From: Fulvivirga sp.
GTDB taxonomy: Bacteria; Bacteroidota; Bacteroidia; Cytophagales; Cyclobacteriaceae
Assembly: GCA_028280565.1 (NCBI GenBank)
Contig: JANQLQ010000228.1
Span: forward strand, 1 to 64,000
Reading direction: 5' to 3'
DNA: 64,000 nt
Shown: positions 56,146-64,000 of the stretch, piece by piece
How the letters are laid out: each line of letters opens with the position of its first letter
Numbering within the stretch: position 1 is the stretch's first letter
Translations under genes and position numbers: made by a program
The notes under the pieces: generated by a model
Told to the model about the DNA's origin: nothing
Databases searched by the model: none
Seen by the model: only the letters and a program-made list of their open reading frames with translations

Positions 56146-57582
56146 TCAAATTGAGTCTAGGAGTACGGGTTTTTCATTGTAAAGCTTCACGATCAACTCC
56201 CCGAACAGGGTATTCGCCCACGCAAACCACGAGCGGGAAAATTTCGAGGCATCATCTTTATGGAAGGTTTCATGCATAAAGCCCTTGCCGGCGTGGGTAT
56301 TCATTAGCATTTTGACGCAGAATACAATTTCTTCATCATCAGTGCTTGTCATCGCTCTCAGGATAATGCCCATAGGCCAGATGGTGTCCTTGCCCGCATG
56401 AGGACCACCTTGACCCTCCCCGGCTTTGCCTTTGAAGTAATACGGGTTATCCTCGCTTAAGAGGTATTTCCGGGTGTTTTGATAGACTGTTTCGTCGTAG
56501 TATCCAGGCTTCAATAAATACCGCGTAGCTACCAGCGATGGGATATTCGGATCATCGATAAAGACCTTATTGCCAAAGCCATCTACCTCATAAGCATAGA
56601 TCCTGCCGTAACTCAAATGCTCCGTGATCGCATAGGTTTCTACGGCTGCCTTTACTTCTTCCGAAAAATCTGCGCATTCCTTGCCAAAGGCAGTATCGCC
56701 AATAGCGTCTTTGTAGATCTCACTAAGTTCCGAAAGGGCTTGTACGGCAAAAAGGTTAGAAGGGATCAAGAAGGGGTACATAGTACCATCGTCAGAAGGA
56801 CGGAAGATACTGGCGATGAGCCCTACCGGTTTTATAGGTCTGCCCGTACCCCTGAACGGTTCGCCAACTGAGTCATTCCATCGTTCCCGTTCAAAACTGT
56901 AGGGCGAAGTACCGTCTTTGCGCTGCTCCGTTCTCAAGGTCTGAACAACCAGCCTGGAAGCCTTTTTCCATCTCTCATCAAAAACAGAAGTGTCCCCGGT
57001 CTGCTTGTAGTAACCATAGGCCAGTCGAATGGCATAACACAGTGAGTCTATCTCCCATTTGCGTTCATGCACACCGGGTTTGGGTTTGGGTCTATCGTTT
57101 TTCCATTCGGTTTCCTTATTGACATCCTTGAAAAATGCATTGGCATAGGGGTCCAGCAGTATGCATTTGGCCTGGCGATTGATCAGGCCTTTAAAGAGGT
57201 TTTTCAATGGCTCGTCCTGTGTCACAAGGGGTAAATACGGCCATACCTGGGCGGTGGAATCCCGTAACCACATGGCATCAATATCACCTGTGATGATAAA
57301 GGCATCCGGTTTGCCATTGATCACTTCATAATCGACCGTTGTGTCCAGTGTATTGGGAAAGCAATTCTCAAACATCCACGATAGCTCGGGATTGGAAATA
57401 CCTTTTTTCACTTTCCTGATAGTCTTCTCTACTGCCTTGCTTACGAAAGTCCTGTCGCCCGGCGCGGGACGGTTCGTAACGTAATTGTCCGTACCAATAG
57501 CCCAGACTGACGTATCGGCCAGCACAGACATTGCCGTTGCGGTAACGGCAGTCTTTTTTATAAATTGTCTTCTATTGTCCAT
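56146..57582 (-). CDS. GH125 exo-alpha-1,6-mannosidase, Tat-type signal
   Basis: Exo-acting inverting mannosidase that trims alpha-1,6-linked mannose, 478 residues. The N-terminus RRQFIKKTAVTATAMSVLA is a canonical twin-arginine signal, so it is exported folded. The diagnostic GH125 (formerly DUF1237) block GDIDAMWLRDSTAQVWPY lies at 99-116; ANAFF, KWEIDSLCYAIRLAYGYYKQ and the C-terminal HETFHKDDASKFSRSWFAWA are also family-typical. Likely periplasmic, finishing the oligosaccharides made by GH76. It is 47 bases downstream of the GH92 gene and in the same transcript. Confidence 0.94.
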   Translation of the reverse strand: MDNRRQFIKKTAVTATAMSVLADTSVWAIGTDNYVTNRPAPGDRTFVSKAVEKTIRKVKKGISNPELSWMFENCFPNTLDTTVDYEVINGKPDAFIITGDIDAMWLRDSTAQVWPYLPLVTQDEPLKNLFKGLINRQAKCILLDPYANAFFKDVNKETEWKNDRPKPKPGVHERKWEIDSLCYAIRLAYGYYKQTGDTSVFDERWKKASRLVVQTLRTEQRKDGTSPYSFERERWNDSVGEPFRGTGRPIKPVGLIASIFRPSDDGTMYPFLIPSNLFAVQALSELSEIYKDAIGDTAFGKECADFSEEVKAAVETYAITEHLSYGRIYAYEVDGFGNKVFIDDPNIPSLVATRYLLKPGYYDETVYQNTRKYLLSEDNPYYFKGKAGEGQGGPHAGKDTIWPMGIILRAMTSTDDEEIVFCVKMLMNTHAGKGFMHETFHKDDASKFSRSWFAWANTLFGELIVKLYNEKPVLLDSI

Positions 57583-57629
57583 ATTTTATTATTGCGTCTT
57601 GTTTTTACTTTATATGAAAAATGTACCGG

Positions 57630-59813
57630 TCACTCTCCTGTGAAAATTTCAACACTTGCTCCCTTCTTAAACCATTCATGTGGAATGAAATACCCTGTAT
57701 GCGCCTCTCCATTGATCCGTATTTCTTCGAGAGAACGCCCTTCACCCGAATGTACTATTGACAGCTTTTTACCTTCGGATGACTCCCAGGCCACCTTATC
57801 GAACAAGGGGACAGTAACGAGGTATTCGTCATCGGCAGGGGAAAAAGGATACAAACCTGCGGCACTGAATACATACCAGGCTGACATTTCTCCTGCATCA
57901 TCCATTCCACATAGCGCAAGCCCCGTGTCCCCAGTACCGTACATGTCGTTCAGGATCCGGTCTATGATCTGCTGTGATTTTTCCGGCTTGCCAATAAAGT
58001 ACCACGAAAAGGGTGCTTCATGCCCCGGCTGGTTGCCATGACAGTACTGGCCGATAAAACCTGATACATTCCGGGCTATGTACCCCGGGTCCCACGTGAG
58101 GCTGAACAAAGAATCCAGCTTTGTTTCAAAACGCCCGGGCCCTCCGTACAGATCGATCAGCCCCATCATATCATGCGGCGCAAAGAAGGAAACGTGCCAT
58201 GCATTAGCTTCCCTGTACATGTATTCATAATAGGGGTACTGAGGGTTGAAATCATCTACCCAACTGCCATCCTCTAGCCGTCCTCTCATGAAGCCCGTTA
58301 CCGGGTCAAATACATGCCTGTAGTTTTTTGATCGTTCTGTGAGTTTCTGATAGTTTGTGGAATCACCGAGAGCCCTGGCCAGGAGAGAAAGCGCATGATC
58401 ATCATAGGCATATTCCAGTGTTTTTGAAACGCCTGCTTTGGCCCTGGTCTCCACATGTGCCGAATCCACTACGGGTGTAGAGATATAGCCTTTTTCGATG
58501 TATTCCAGGATATGCGGCCTTGTTCCTCCTTCTTTGGTAGCATTGTTTAGCAACAGTTCGTACGTTGATCTTACGTCGAAATCCCGAACCCCTCTTTGAT
58601 AAGCGCCGGCAATAAAGGCTGCAGCATGATCGCCATGAAAAAAAGTCGGGATGAATCCGGTGTTAAGCCCCCTGTCATGCAAGGACCTGATGACATCGGC
58701 GGTGACATCCGGTGAGAGAAGGGACAGCAACACCAATTTATTCCTGTAAGTATCCCAAAGCGAGGGCTTCGTGTAATAGCGAAAACCTTTATTCTGTACC
58801 TCTCCCTTTATGTCCCGGTACTCTCCGTTCACGTCACTTCTCAATGCCGGCCATAGGAAGGCCCTGTACAGCGAGCTGTAAAAGAGCTCCCTTTGTTTCC
58901 TGGTACCGCCGTAAACCTGTATCTTGGATAAAAGTTCTTCCCATCGGGAAGTGGCATCGCCCCGTACCTCTTCAAAGGTTTTATTGAGCAGTTCATGCTC
59001 CAGGTTCTTCCGGGCGTTTTCTACACTGACAAAAGACAAGCCTATTTTCATGGATACCGGATCATTTAGACCATCTTCTATGCTGATCACAGCACTTCCG
59101 TCGGCTGTTCCTTCGGCATACACATCAATTTCTGTGATGTGTTTGTCGAGTAATGCATAAAAAAAGATGGTCTCTCCCGGCACTTCCTGGAAGCCTTGCA
59201 ACTCCTTTGGGCCTACCCGCTCAATGACCCAGTTACGCACGCGCTGGTTGGCTTTGCCCAGGTCAAAAAGGATCTTCCTGTCCTTTCCTGAAGCATACTG
59301 ATAGTGATGAAAGCCACACCTGGGTGTTGAGGTGAGCTTTACAGCAATAGTATCATCTTCCAATACCACTTCATAGAACCCGGGCGTTGAAGATTCTGTT
59401 AAATGTGAGAACCTGGAACCATGGACCTCGTCCGGGTCAACGTTCCCTGCTATGGGCAGTACCGGTACGTTGCATAAATTCCAGTGCCCTTTGTTGGTGT
59501 GGGTAAATGCATGTATCAATGTATCTTCGTACTCATATCCCGCACCGGATCCAAATTCAGTGATGGGGCTTAGCTGCACCATAGCATTGGGCAAGGAAGT
59601 ACCAGGGTAAGTAAGACCAGCCCATACCCGCCAGTTTTTTGGTGGAGTATACCCGATCTGTTCCGGATCGGTAAGTGGTGCGGTACCTATGAAGGTATTC
59701 ACGTACTGAGTATATTTAACCGTGTTTTCCTTGCTGTAGGGCACGGAACAGGCAGCCCATAAAACAGCCGCCAGGAAGAGTATTATTATATATTTAAGTT
59801 GGCTCATAAACAT
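57630..59813 (-). CDS. GH92 family lipoprotein with Gln at the general-acid position
   Basis: 727-residue GH92 protein with lipobox LWAAC (signal ILFLAAVLWAAC; an alternative ATG lies two codons in). Family opening: YVNTFIGTAPLTDPEQIGY, then LTYPGTSLPNAMVQLSPITE. The catalytic loop is HGNQPGHEA, placing Gln at 595 where the classical mannosidases have Glu. The base loop is GMDDAGEMSAWYVFSAAGLY. As with the GH92 at 31658-33943, the Gln suggests cleavage of mannosyl-phosphate bonds. The two Gln-type proteins differ in flanking residues (GHE against IQH), so they are not simple duplicates. Located between GH76 and GH125 genes in the right-hand mannan locus. Confidence 0.9.
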   Translation of the reverse strand: MFMSQLKYIIILFLAAVLWAACSVPYSKENTVKYTQYVNTFIGTAPLTDPEQIGYTPPKNWRVWAGLTYPGTSLPNAMVQLSPITEFGSGAGYEYEDTLIHAFTHTNKGHWNLCNVPVLPIAGNVDPDEVHGSRFSHLTESSTPGFYEVVLEDDTIAVKLTSTPRCGFHHYQYASGKDRKILFDLGKANQRVRNWVIERVGPKELQGFQEVPGETIFFYALLDKHITEIDVYAEGTADGSAVISIEDGLNDPVSMKIGLSFVSVENARKNLEHELLNKTFEEVRGDATSRWEELLSKIQVYGGTRKQRELFYSSLYRAFLWPALRSDVNGEYRDIKGEVQNKGFRYYTKPSLWDTYRNKLVLLSLLSPDVTADVIRSLHDRGLNTGFIPTFFHGDHAAAFIAGAYQRGVRDFDVRSTYELLLNNATKEGGTRPHILEYIEKGYISTPVVDSAHVETRAKAGVSKTLEYAYDDHALSLLARALGDSTNYQKLTERSKNYRHVFDPVTGFMRGRLEDGSWVDDFNPQYPYYEYMYREANAWHVSFFAPHDMMGLIDLYGGPGRFETKLDSLFSLTWDPGYIARNVSGFIGQYCHGNQPGHEAPFSWYFIGKPEKSQQIIDRILNDMYGTGDTGLALCGMDDAGEMSAWYVFSAAGLYPFSPADDEYLVTVPLFDKVAWESSEGKKLSIVHSGEGRSLEEIRINGEAHTGYFIPHEWFKKGASVEIFTGE

Positions 59814-60066
59814 TGTGTTTGCAGCTTTCTGCCGCCAGGTTACAGCTTTGCCATATTGTTCACCAGGAGAGTATTCCCGTGGCCTGGACTTCCCTGGTGA
59901 ACCCTTTATAAAAAATCTTTAAACATTACATTTGCCCATGCAAACAAGGATCTGATAAAATTCCCGGAATAGTCTTAATGGAAAACCAAATGCATAAAAC
60001 CTGTACCGGCAACTGTTGATATAAGTGTCTATTTACATGACTTTTGATGGGTCTTTTCGTTGCGGC

Positions 60067-61203
60067 TTATTCCAACCTGGTGGCAGCTTCTATGAGCATT
60101 ATCCCACTGAGCAGGGTGGAGAAGTCAACCGGACCTTCCGGACGCCTTCGCCAGTTAGGTCCACAGAGCATCGAAGGTCTGCTTATTCCCTTTTCATAAA
60201 GTGTTTCAGCATTGAACTGAAAGAACCTGAGGAAATTCTTTTTATCGCTATCATCTAGGCCAGGTAACTGGATCAATTCAGTAAAGTACCTCACTAGTAT
60301 TCCCTTAAAGAGCCCACCATCTCCTTGGCCTTCGTCCCTAAGTAGCCCTTCTGTTGTGAGTTTGGGACTTGTCATCATGGAAGTAGCCGTTTTTACTGCC
60401 TCGTTAAGATAAAACCCATCGCCTGTTACTTTATACAATTCTGTAGCTGCGCCGATATAGGTTCCGATATTGTAGGTAAAGATCCAGTCCTTATTGATCT
60501 TCACCTCGCCGTCCACGAGGTCAATATTGTCCCATACCAGGCCTGTCACCGGGTCAACCAATGTGTTTTTTTGCCATGAAAATATGTCTTTGGCCCATTG
60601 GAGGTTCTCTTCATCCCCCTCGATATTATACAGTCTCATTGCCAAAATAGCCGCCGGGGCATTAGAAGTAGCATTTTTACCGTTGGGTGTATTGATCTTC
60701 CAGGTGATCCCTCCGCCATAAAGATCGCTCCAGCTTTTTTTGATCTCCTCCCACAGTAATTTGGCAATGTCCAGGTAGAATGGATCGTCTGTAGCCTTGT
60801 ACACCCTGGTACAGGCCAGTGCCAGCCACTGCATATCATCATTAAAATCATTGGGATATTTCCCTCCGTTCCGCACTTCTATGCCCTGGACGAGGGCCTT
60901 GATCCTGGAGATATACACGTCATTTTGGGTACGTAAATAACCATCCAGCAGTACATCTACCATATGAGCATTCCACCAATAGTTAAAAAACTCGTCGCCC
61001 TGGTTATTATGCCTGAAGGTACCGTCGGACGCCAGGTAAGTGGTGTAGGCAGCTTCCTGCATGGAATCTGCCGTAGCCGACCAGGTGTATTCGATCTCCA
61101 CCCGGGAAGTTGGGTCCCGCAACGGGCCCAAGTCTTCATCGGCGCAGGCTCCGCAAAGAATTACGATCAAAAGAACTAGTATATAAGTATCTGAAAACTT
61201 CAT
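60067..61203 (-). CDS. GH76 endo-alpha-1,6-mannanase, lipoprotein
   Basis: 378-residue lipoprotein (LCGAC, Cys 20) followed by an acidic ADEDLG, which fits surface display. The catalytic Asp pair is in NDFNDDMQWLALACTRVY (D122, D123). Other GH76 blocks: FFNYWWNAHMVDVLLDGYL, GGGITWKINTPNGKNATSNA and WIFTYNIGTYIGAATELYK. It makes the initial cuts in an alpha-1,6-mannan backbone. It follows the SusE-like gene by 96 bases and is the closest relative within this window of the damaged GH76 at 55757-56101. Confidence 0.93.
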   Translation of the reverse strand: MKFSDTYILVLLIVILCGACADEDLGPLRDPTSRVEIEYTWSATADSMQEAAYTTYLASDGTFRHNNQGDEFFNYWWNAHMVDVLLDGYLRTQNDVYISRIKALVQGIEVRNGGKYPNDFNDDMQWLALACTRVYKATDDPFYLDIAKLLWEEIKKSWSDLYGGGITWKINTPNGKNATSNAPAAILAMRLYNIEGDEENLQWAKDIFSWQKNTLVDPVTGLVWDNIDLVDGEVKINKDWIFTYNIGTYIGAATELYKVTGDGFYLNEAVKTATSMMTSPKLTTEGLLRDEGQGDGGLFKGILVRYFTELIQLPGLDDSDKKNFLRFFQFNAETLYEKGISRPSMLCGPNWRRRPEGPVDFSTLLSGIMLIEAATRLE

Positions 61204-61299
61204 TTATCTGGAATTTTTTAATTGTCAACAGGCTTTGTGAATTCTATCTGGATGGAAGCACCTTCCAAATGGATCTTCCGCCAAACCCTATGAATCATA

Positions 61300-62421
61300 T
61301 TACTGGGGCTCTACAACATGCGTATACTCCGGCACGGATGTGTTATAGACAATGGATATGTCGGCGTTGCTATTGTCGACTGGTGTCGCAAATTTGAAAC
61401 AGTTATTCCAATAGTCATCCGTGACAGGCACCATATACCAGAACGCCTCCGGCGTTGATTCATCCGGGCGTGAGTTGTCTCCGTTGACGCTGCCGAACCA
61501 TTCATAGGATGTTTCACCCCCCTGGCTGACGGTAAACCTGAACTTATATCGTTCGTCGCGTCCCCATGACTCCTCCTTGAATTCAATAGGTGTGTCTTCT
61601 ATTTTCCACGTGCCATTGCCCACATAGGGCAGGCTAAACAGGAACGATCCCAGGGGTGGGAACCAAAGTTCGATAAGGTCGATGGTGGCGACCTCAGTAG
61701 TTCCGTTGCTGAAATTTACCCTGACCCGGTATACCTGTTCATCGCCGGTAACTTCCGTGGTACCCTCGGCCCCCAGTTTTTCTCCATCAATGTAGTACGT
61801 TTTGGGCTCGCCGGAATTACGCTCGGCAAAGTAGTAACTCCCGGGCTTTAATGAAGTGTATATCTCGAATGTATTTACACTTGTCTTTTTCATCAGCAGA
61901 CCATCGGCCAGGTTATCGCCGGCCTCCGTGGCAGTACCTACAAGGTAGAGCTCATCCGGGGGAGGAAAACCGGCGGGGCGCTCAACTTCAACTATTCTTG
62001 AAGTCATGGAAGGCTGTGTATTGATCCCTTTGGAGCTTAGTACCGTCCAGCCCAGTTTACCTATACCTTCGGGCTGTATCCCAGCCAGGATGGCGATCTT
62101 GTTCAAGTCAGAAAACGGTAAAGTAAGTGTTCGCTGAATTCCATTTCCATCGGAAGGGAGTTTATAAACAGGTGTAGAAAAATCTCCCCCCTCCTCGTCA
62201 AATACTACCTCATAAAGTACCACGCCATTATCTGCAGCTTTGGCAGCAGCCCATTCGAATACTGCTGTACTTTGTGCTTCCAGGTTAAAAAATGCATTAT
62301 TTTCAGGAGCATACAGATCAGTAACAGGGGTTACCTCTGTGTGGCTCAGTTCATCGTCATCACATCCGGCGATTGTCGTACCGATGAACAACCCGATAAG
62401 TATATAATATATATTTTTCAT
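61300..62421 (-). CDS. SusE/SusF-like outer-membrane glycan-binding lipoprotein
   Basis: 373-residue lipoprotein (TTIAGC lipobox followed by DDDEL). A SusE-type N-terminal Ig domain is visible (PVTDLYAPENNAFFNLEAQS; FEWAAAKAADNGVVLYEVVF). Two starch-binding-like beta domains follow (LYLVGTATEAGDN; FLFSLPYVGNGTWKIED). No enzyme motif. In Sus-like systems such proteins sit on the surface next to SusCD and hold glycan. It lies 39 bases downstream of the SusD gene. Given the neighbours the ligand should be alpha-mannan. It plays the role that the discoidin/FN3 T9SS protein seems to take in the middle locus. Confidence 0.85.
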   Translation of the reverse strand: MKNIYYILIGLFIGTTIAGCDDDELSHTEVTPVTDLYAPENNAFFNLEAQSTAVFEWAAAKAADNGVVLYEVVFDEEGGDFSTPVYKLPSDGNGIQRTLTLPFSDLNKIAILAGIQPEGIGKLGWTVLSSKGINTQPSMTSRIVEVERPAGFPPPDELYLVGTATEAGDNLADGLLMKKTSVNTFEIYTSLKPGSYYFAERNSGEPKTYYIDGEKLGAEGTTEVTGDEQVYRVRVNFSNGTTEVATIDLIELWFPPLGSFLFSLPYVGNGTWKIEDTPIEFKEESWGRDERYKFRFTVSQGGETSYEWFGSVNGDNSRPDESTPEAFWYMVPVTDDYWNNCFKFATPVDNSNADISIVYNTSVPEYTHVVEPQ

Positions 62422-62460
62422 TTTATTAAAGTGTTAAAGTATTAAGAGATGGCAGCACAA

Positions 62461-64000
62461 TTACTCCCATCCCTGGTTTTGTCCCAGGTTAGGATTGAGA
62501 TTACGTTCATCACGGGGCACAGGCCATAGATAGTGTTTTGAAGGATTGAATGTTCGGTTGTCCACTCTCAGGTAGCCATTGTCTATTTCCGAAGGGCCAA
62601 ACCGGGCGCCATGAGCCCAGCCATTCAATACATTCTCAGCGATCCTCCATCGCCTTATATCAAATATCCTGAGGCCTTCCATAGCCAGCTCCACTCTTCG
62701 CTCATTGCGTATAATGGTCCTGATCTCGTCCTGGGTAAGGGCTGCATTAAAATCCAATGCCGGGGCATCAGTAAACCCGGCCCGGGCGCGCAACTCGCGG
62801 ATGGTCAGATCCCAATCATTCGCACTAAGGGTGCTAATCTCATTTTGTGCTTCAGCATACATAAGCAGCACATCCGCATACCTGATAAGCATCAGGTTAA
62901 GTCCTGAGGCAAACCCCGGTAGATGAGTTGGATCAAAATACTTGCGCCAGTAATAACCTGTAGTGGTAGATGAGGACCCGGGTACATACTCGTCCAGTGC
63001 GCCACCGGGATCACTGCCGGGTTCAATGTAAATGGTATGTGTAGCCCCATCGGTTCCTTTCCACTCAAACCCGTGGTAAACTACCGTGTAGGTAAGTCTC
63101 GGATCCCTGTTGCTGTAAGGATCATTCTCGTCAAAACCGGAGCCCGCCTCAACAATCCGGCGGCCATTCAACATTAAATAGCTATCCACTAATTCCTGGG
63201 TAGGCGCCATGGCGTTGAGCCTAGCCCCCGCAGACAGCGGGGCTAAATCAAAGTACTGCCCCCAGGTCCTGAACTGAGGCACAAACTGCAGGCTCAATAT
63301 GTCCTCACTATTGTATTCATTTACCGGAAGGAACAATTCCTCATAGGAAGGATACAAGCTGTAGGTTCCAAAGTCACTACCGTTCATAAGCCGCTCACAC
63401 TCCGCTACCACACCTTCCCAGTCACTTTCGTAAAGCAGCACCCTGGCTTTCAACGCTACGGCCGCCCCACGTGTGATCTTGCCTGATTCCTCCACGTCAT
63501 ACTCCGCATTGGAGGGCAGTATGTTTACCACACTTTCAAGTTCGTCAAGTACAAATTCAAGCACCAGCTCTCGTGGTGTTCGTTTAAGTGTTTGTGCCTC
63601 CTCTATTTTGATATCCCTGTCCAGCAGGGGTACATCACCGAACCACGTCATTGACTGGAAGTGCTGAAAAGCCCTGAGGAACCTGGCTTCCGCTTTCATC
63701 TGTTCACGACGCTCTTCGTCCATATCGGTAACCCTGTCAATGTTCTCAAGGAGGATATTACAGGTTTTGATCCCCTGGTAGTGAAAGTTCCATTCGTCTT
63801 TTATCCTCTCCAATGAAGGGTCATAGGTGCCGCTGGCCAAAGATGCGGCTCCTTGTACATCCCCTCTGCCATTGTATGCATTATCCGACAGGGCTTCGTT
63901 GTAAAAGAAATATTCGGAGCTGAACATCTGCGAATACGCGGTATTCAATACACTTTGCGCCTTCGCCTCGGAGGTCCAGTACGTTAGATCAGTGAAAGAA
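62461..64000 (-). CDS. SusD/RagB-family lipoprotein, 5' end beyond the window
   Basis: The frame is open to the right edge and continues past the first possible start (TTG 63948): bases 63949-64000 read SFTDLTYWTSEAKAQSV, the usual SusD region just after the lipid anchor. The gene is therefore cut by the window. Family blocks: AEARFLRAFQHFQSMTWFGD, RYADVLLMYAEAQNEISTLS, RELRARAGFTDAPALDF, ERRVELAMEGLRIFDIRRW and the ending YLWPVPRDERNLNPNLGQNQ. Its SusC partner should lie just outside. It heads the visible part of the right-hand mannan locus. Confidence 0.92.
   Translation of the reverse strand, partial: SFTDLTYWTSEAKAQSVLNTAYSQMFSSEYFFYNEALSDNAYNGRGDVQGAASLASGTYDPSLERIKDEWNFHYQGIKTCNILLENIDRVTDMDEERREQMKAEARFLRAFQHFQSMTWFGDVPLLDRDIKIEEAQTLKRTPRELVLEFVLDELESVVNILPSNAEYDVEESGKITRGAAVALKARVLLYESDWEGVVAECERLMNGSDFGTYSLYPSYEELFLPVNEYNSEDILSLQFVPQFRTWGQYFDLAPLSAGARLNAMAPTQELVDSYLMLNGRRIVEAGSGFDENDPYSNRDPRLTYTVVYHGFEWKGTDGATHTIYIEPGSDPGGALDEYVPGSSSTTTGYYWRKYFDPTHLPGFASGLNLMLIRYADVLLMYAEAQNEISTLSANDWDLTIRELRARAGFTDAPALDFNAALTQDEIRTIIRNERRVELAMEGLRIFDIRRWRIAENVLNGWAHGARFGPSEIDNGYLRVDNRTFNPSKHYLWPVPRDERNLNPNLGQNQGWE

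Noticed and set aside
1..64000. tRNA genes, rRNA and riboswitch candidates
   Set aside because: No cloverleaf-like segment with conserved T-loop, no rRNA sequence and no recognisable riboswitch core was seen in the intergenic gaps on either strand.

Overview
The window looks like a chromosomal segment of a Bacteroidota bacterium, most likely a Cytophagales-type glycan degrader. The evidence is paired SusC/SusD genes, ECF-sigma/FecR pairs, type IX secretion (T9SS) C-terminal sorting domains, a PorP/SprF homologue and many glycoside hydrolases. The taxonomic call below phylum is inference from gene content only. I see no tRNA, rRNA, CRISPR array or replication genes. Nearly everything between the two edges is polysaccharide-utilisation machinery.

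Left part (1-28 kb). The first 33 bases are the start of a probable IS630-type transposase that runs off the left edge, followed by a back-to-back inverted-repeat element. A T9SS-secreted GH16 beta-glucanase-type enzyme follows on the minus strand. Next is a plus-strand locus for rhamnose-containing glycans: ECF sigma factor, FecR anti-sigma, SusC with STN domain, SusD and GH78 alpha-L-rhamnosidase. A minus-strand AraC regulator and a 1.4-kb repeat-rich gap separate this from a second set: SusC without STN, SusD and two GH106-family alpha-L-rhamnosidases. The two sets appear to be regulated differently, sigma/anti-sigma for the first and AraC for the second.

Middle part (28.3-51.3 kb). This is one long minus-strand array, reading from high to low coordinates: ECF sigma, a TlpA-like thioredoxin fused to a DUF3738-like domain, FecR, SusC with STN, SusD, a large multidomain surface protein (two discoidin, three FN3 and a gliding-motility C-terminal domain), PorP/SprF, GH76, a DUF4965/GtaA-type protein, a basic-secretory-protein metallopeptidase, two GH92 enzymes and GH43. 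The core enzymes point to an alpha-mannan or mannoprotein substrate.

Right part (51.6-64 kb). This is a second minus-strand alpha-mannan locus, cut by the right edge: SusD (partial), SusE-like lipoprotein, GH76, GH92, GH125, a GH76 gene reduced to a 114-residue remnant, a GH78 enzyme whose T9SS sorting domain is severed by a +1 frameshift, and a ROK sugar kinase.

Taken together the enzymes cover alpha-1,6-mannan backbone (GH76, GH125), mannose side chains (GH92), rhamnose (GH78, GH106), beta-glucan (GH16) and peptide (BSP peptidase). A fungal cell wall or peptidorhamnomannan-like target is an inference that fits all of them. Points most worth a second look are: two of the three GH92 proteins carry Gln where the family's general acid is Glu, suggesting mannosyl-phosphate hydrolysis; a T9SS/SprF-anchored probable glycan-capture protein sits inside a SusCD operon; a conserved ~85-bp leader is shared by FecR and the TlpA-DUF3738 gene; and there are two decaying T9SS enzymes in the right-hand locus.
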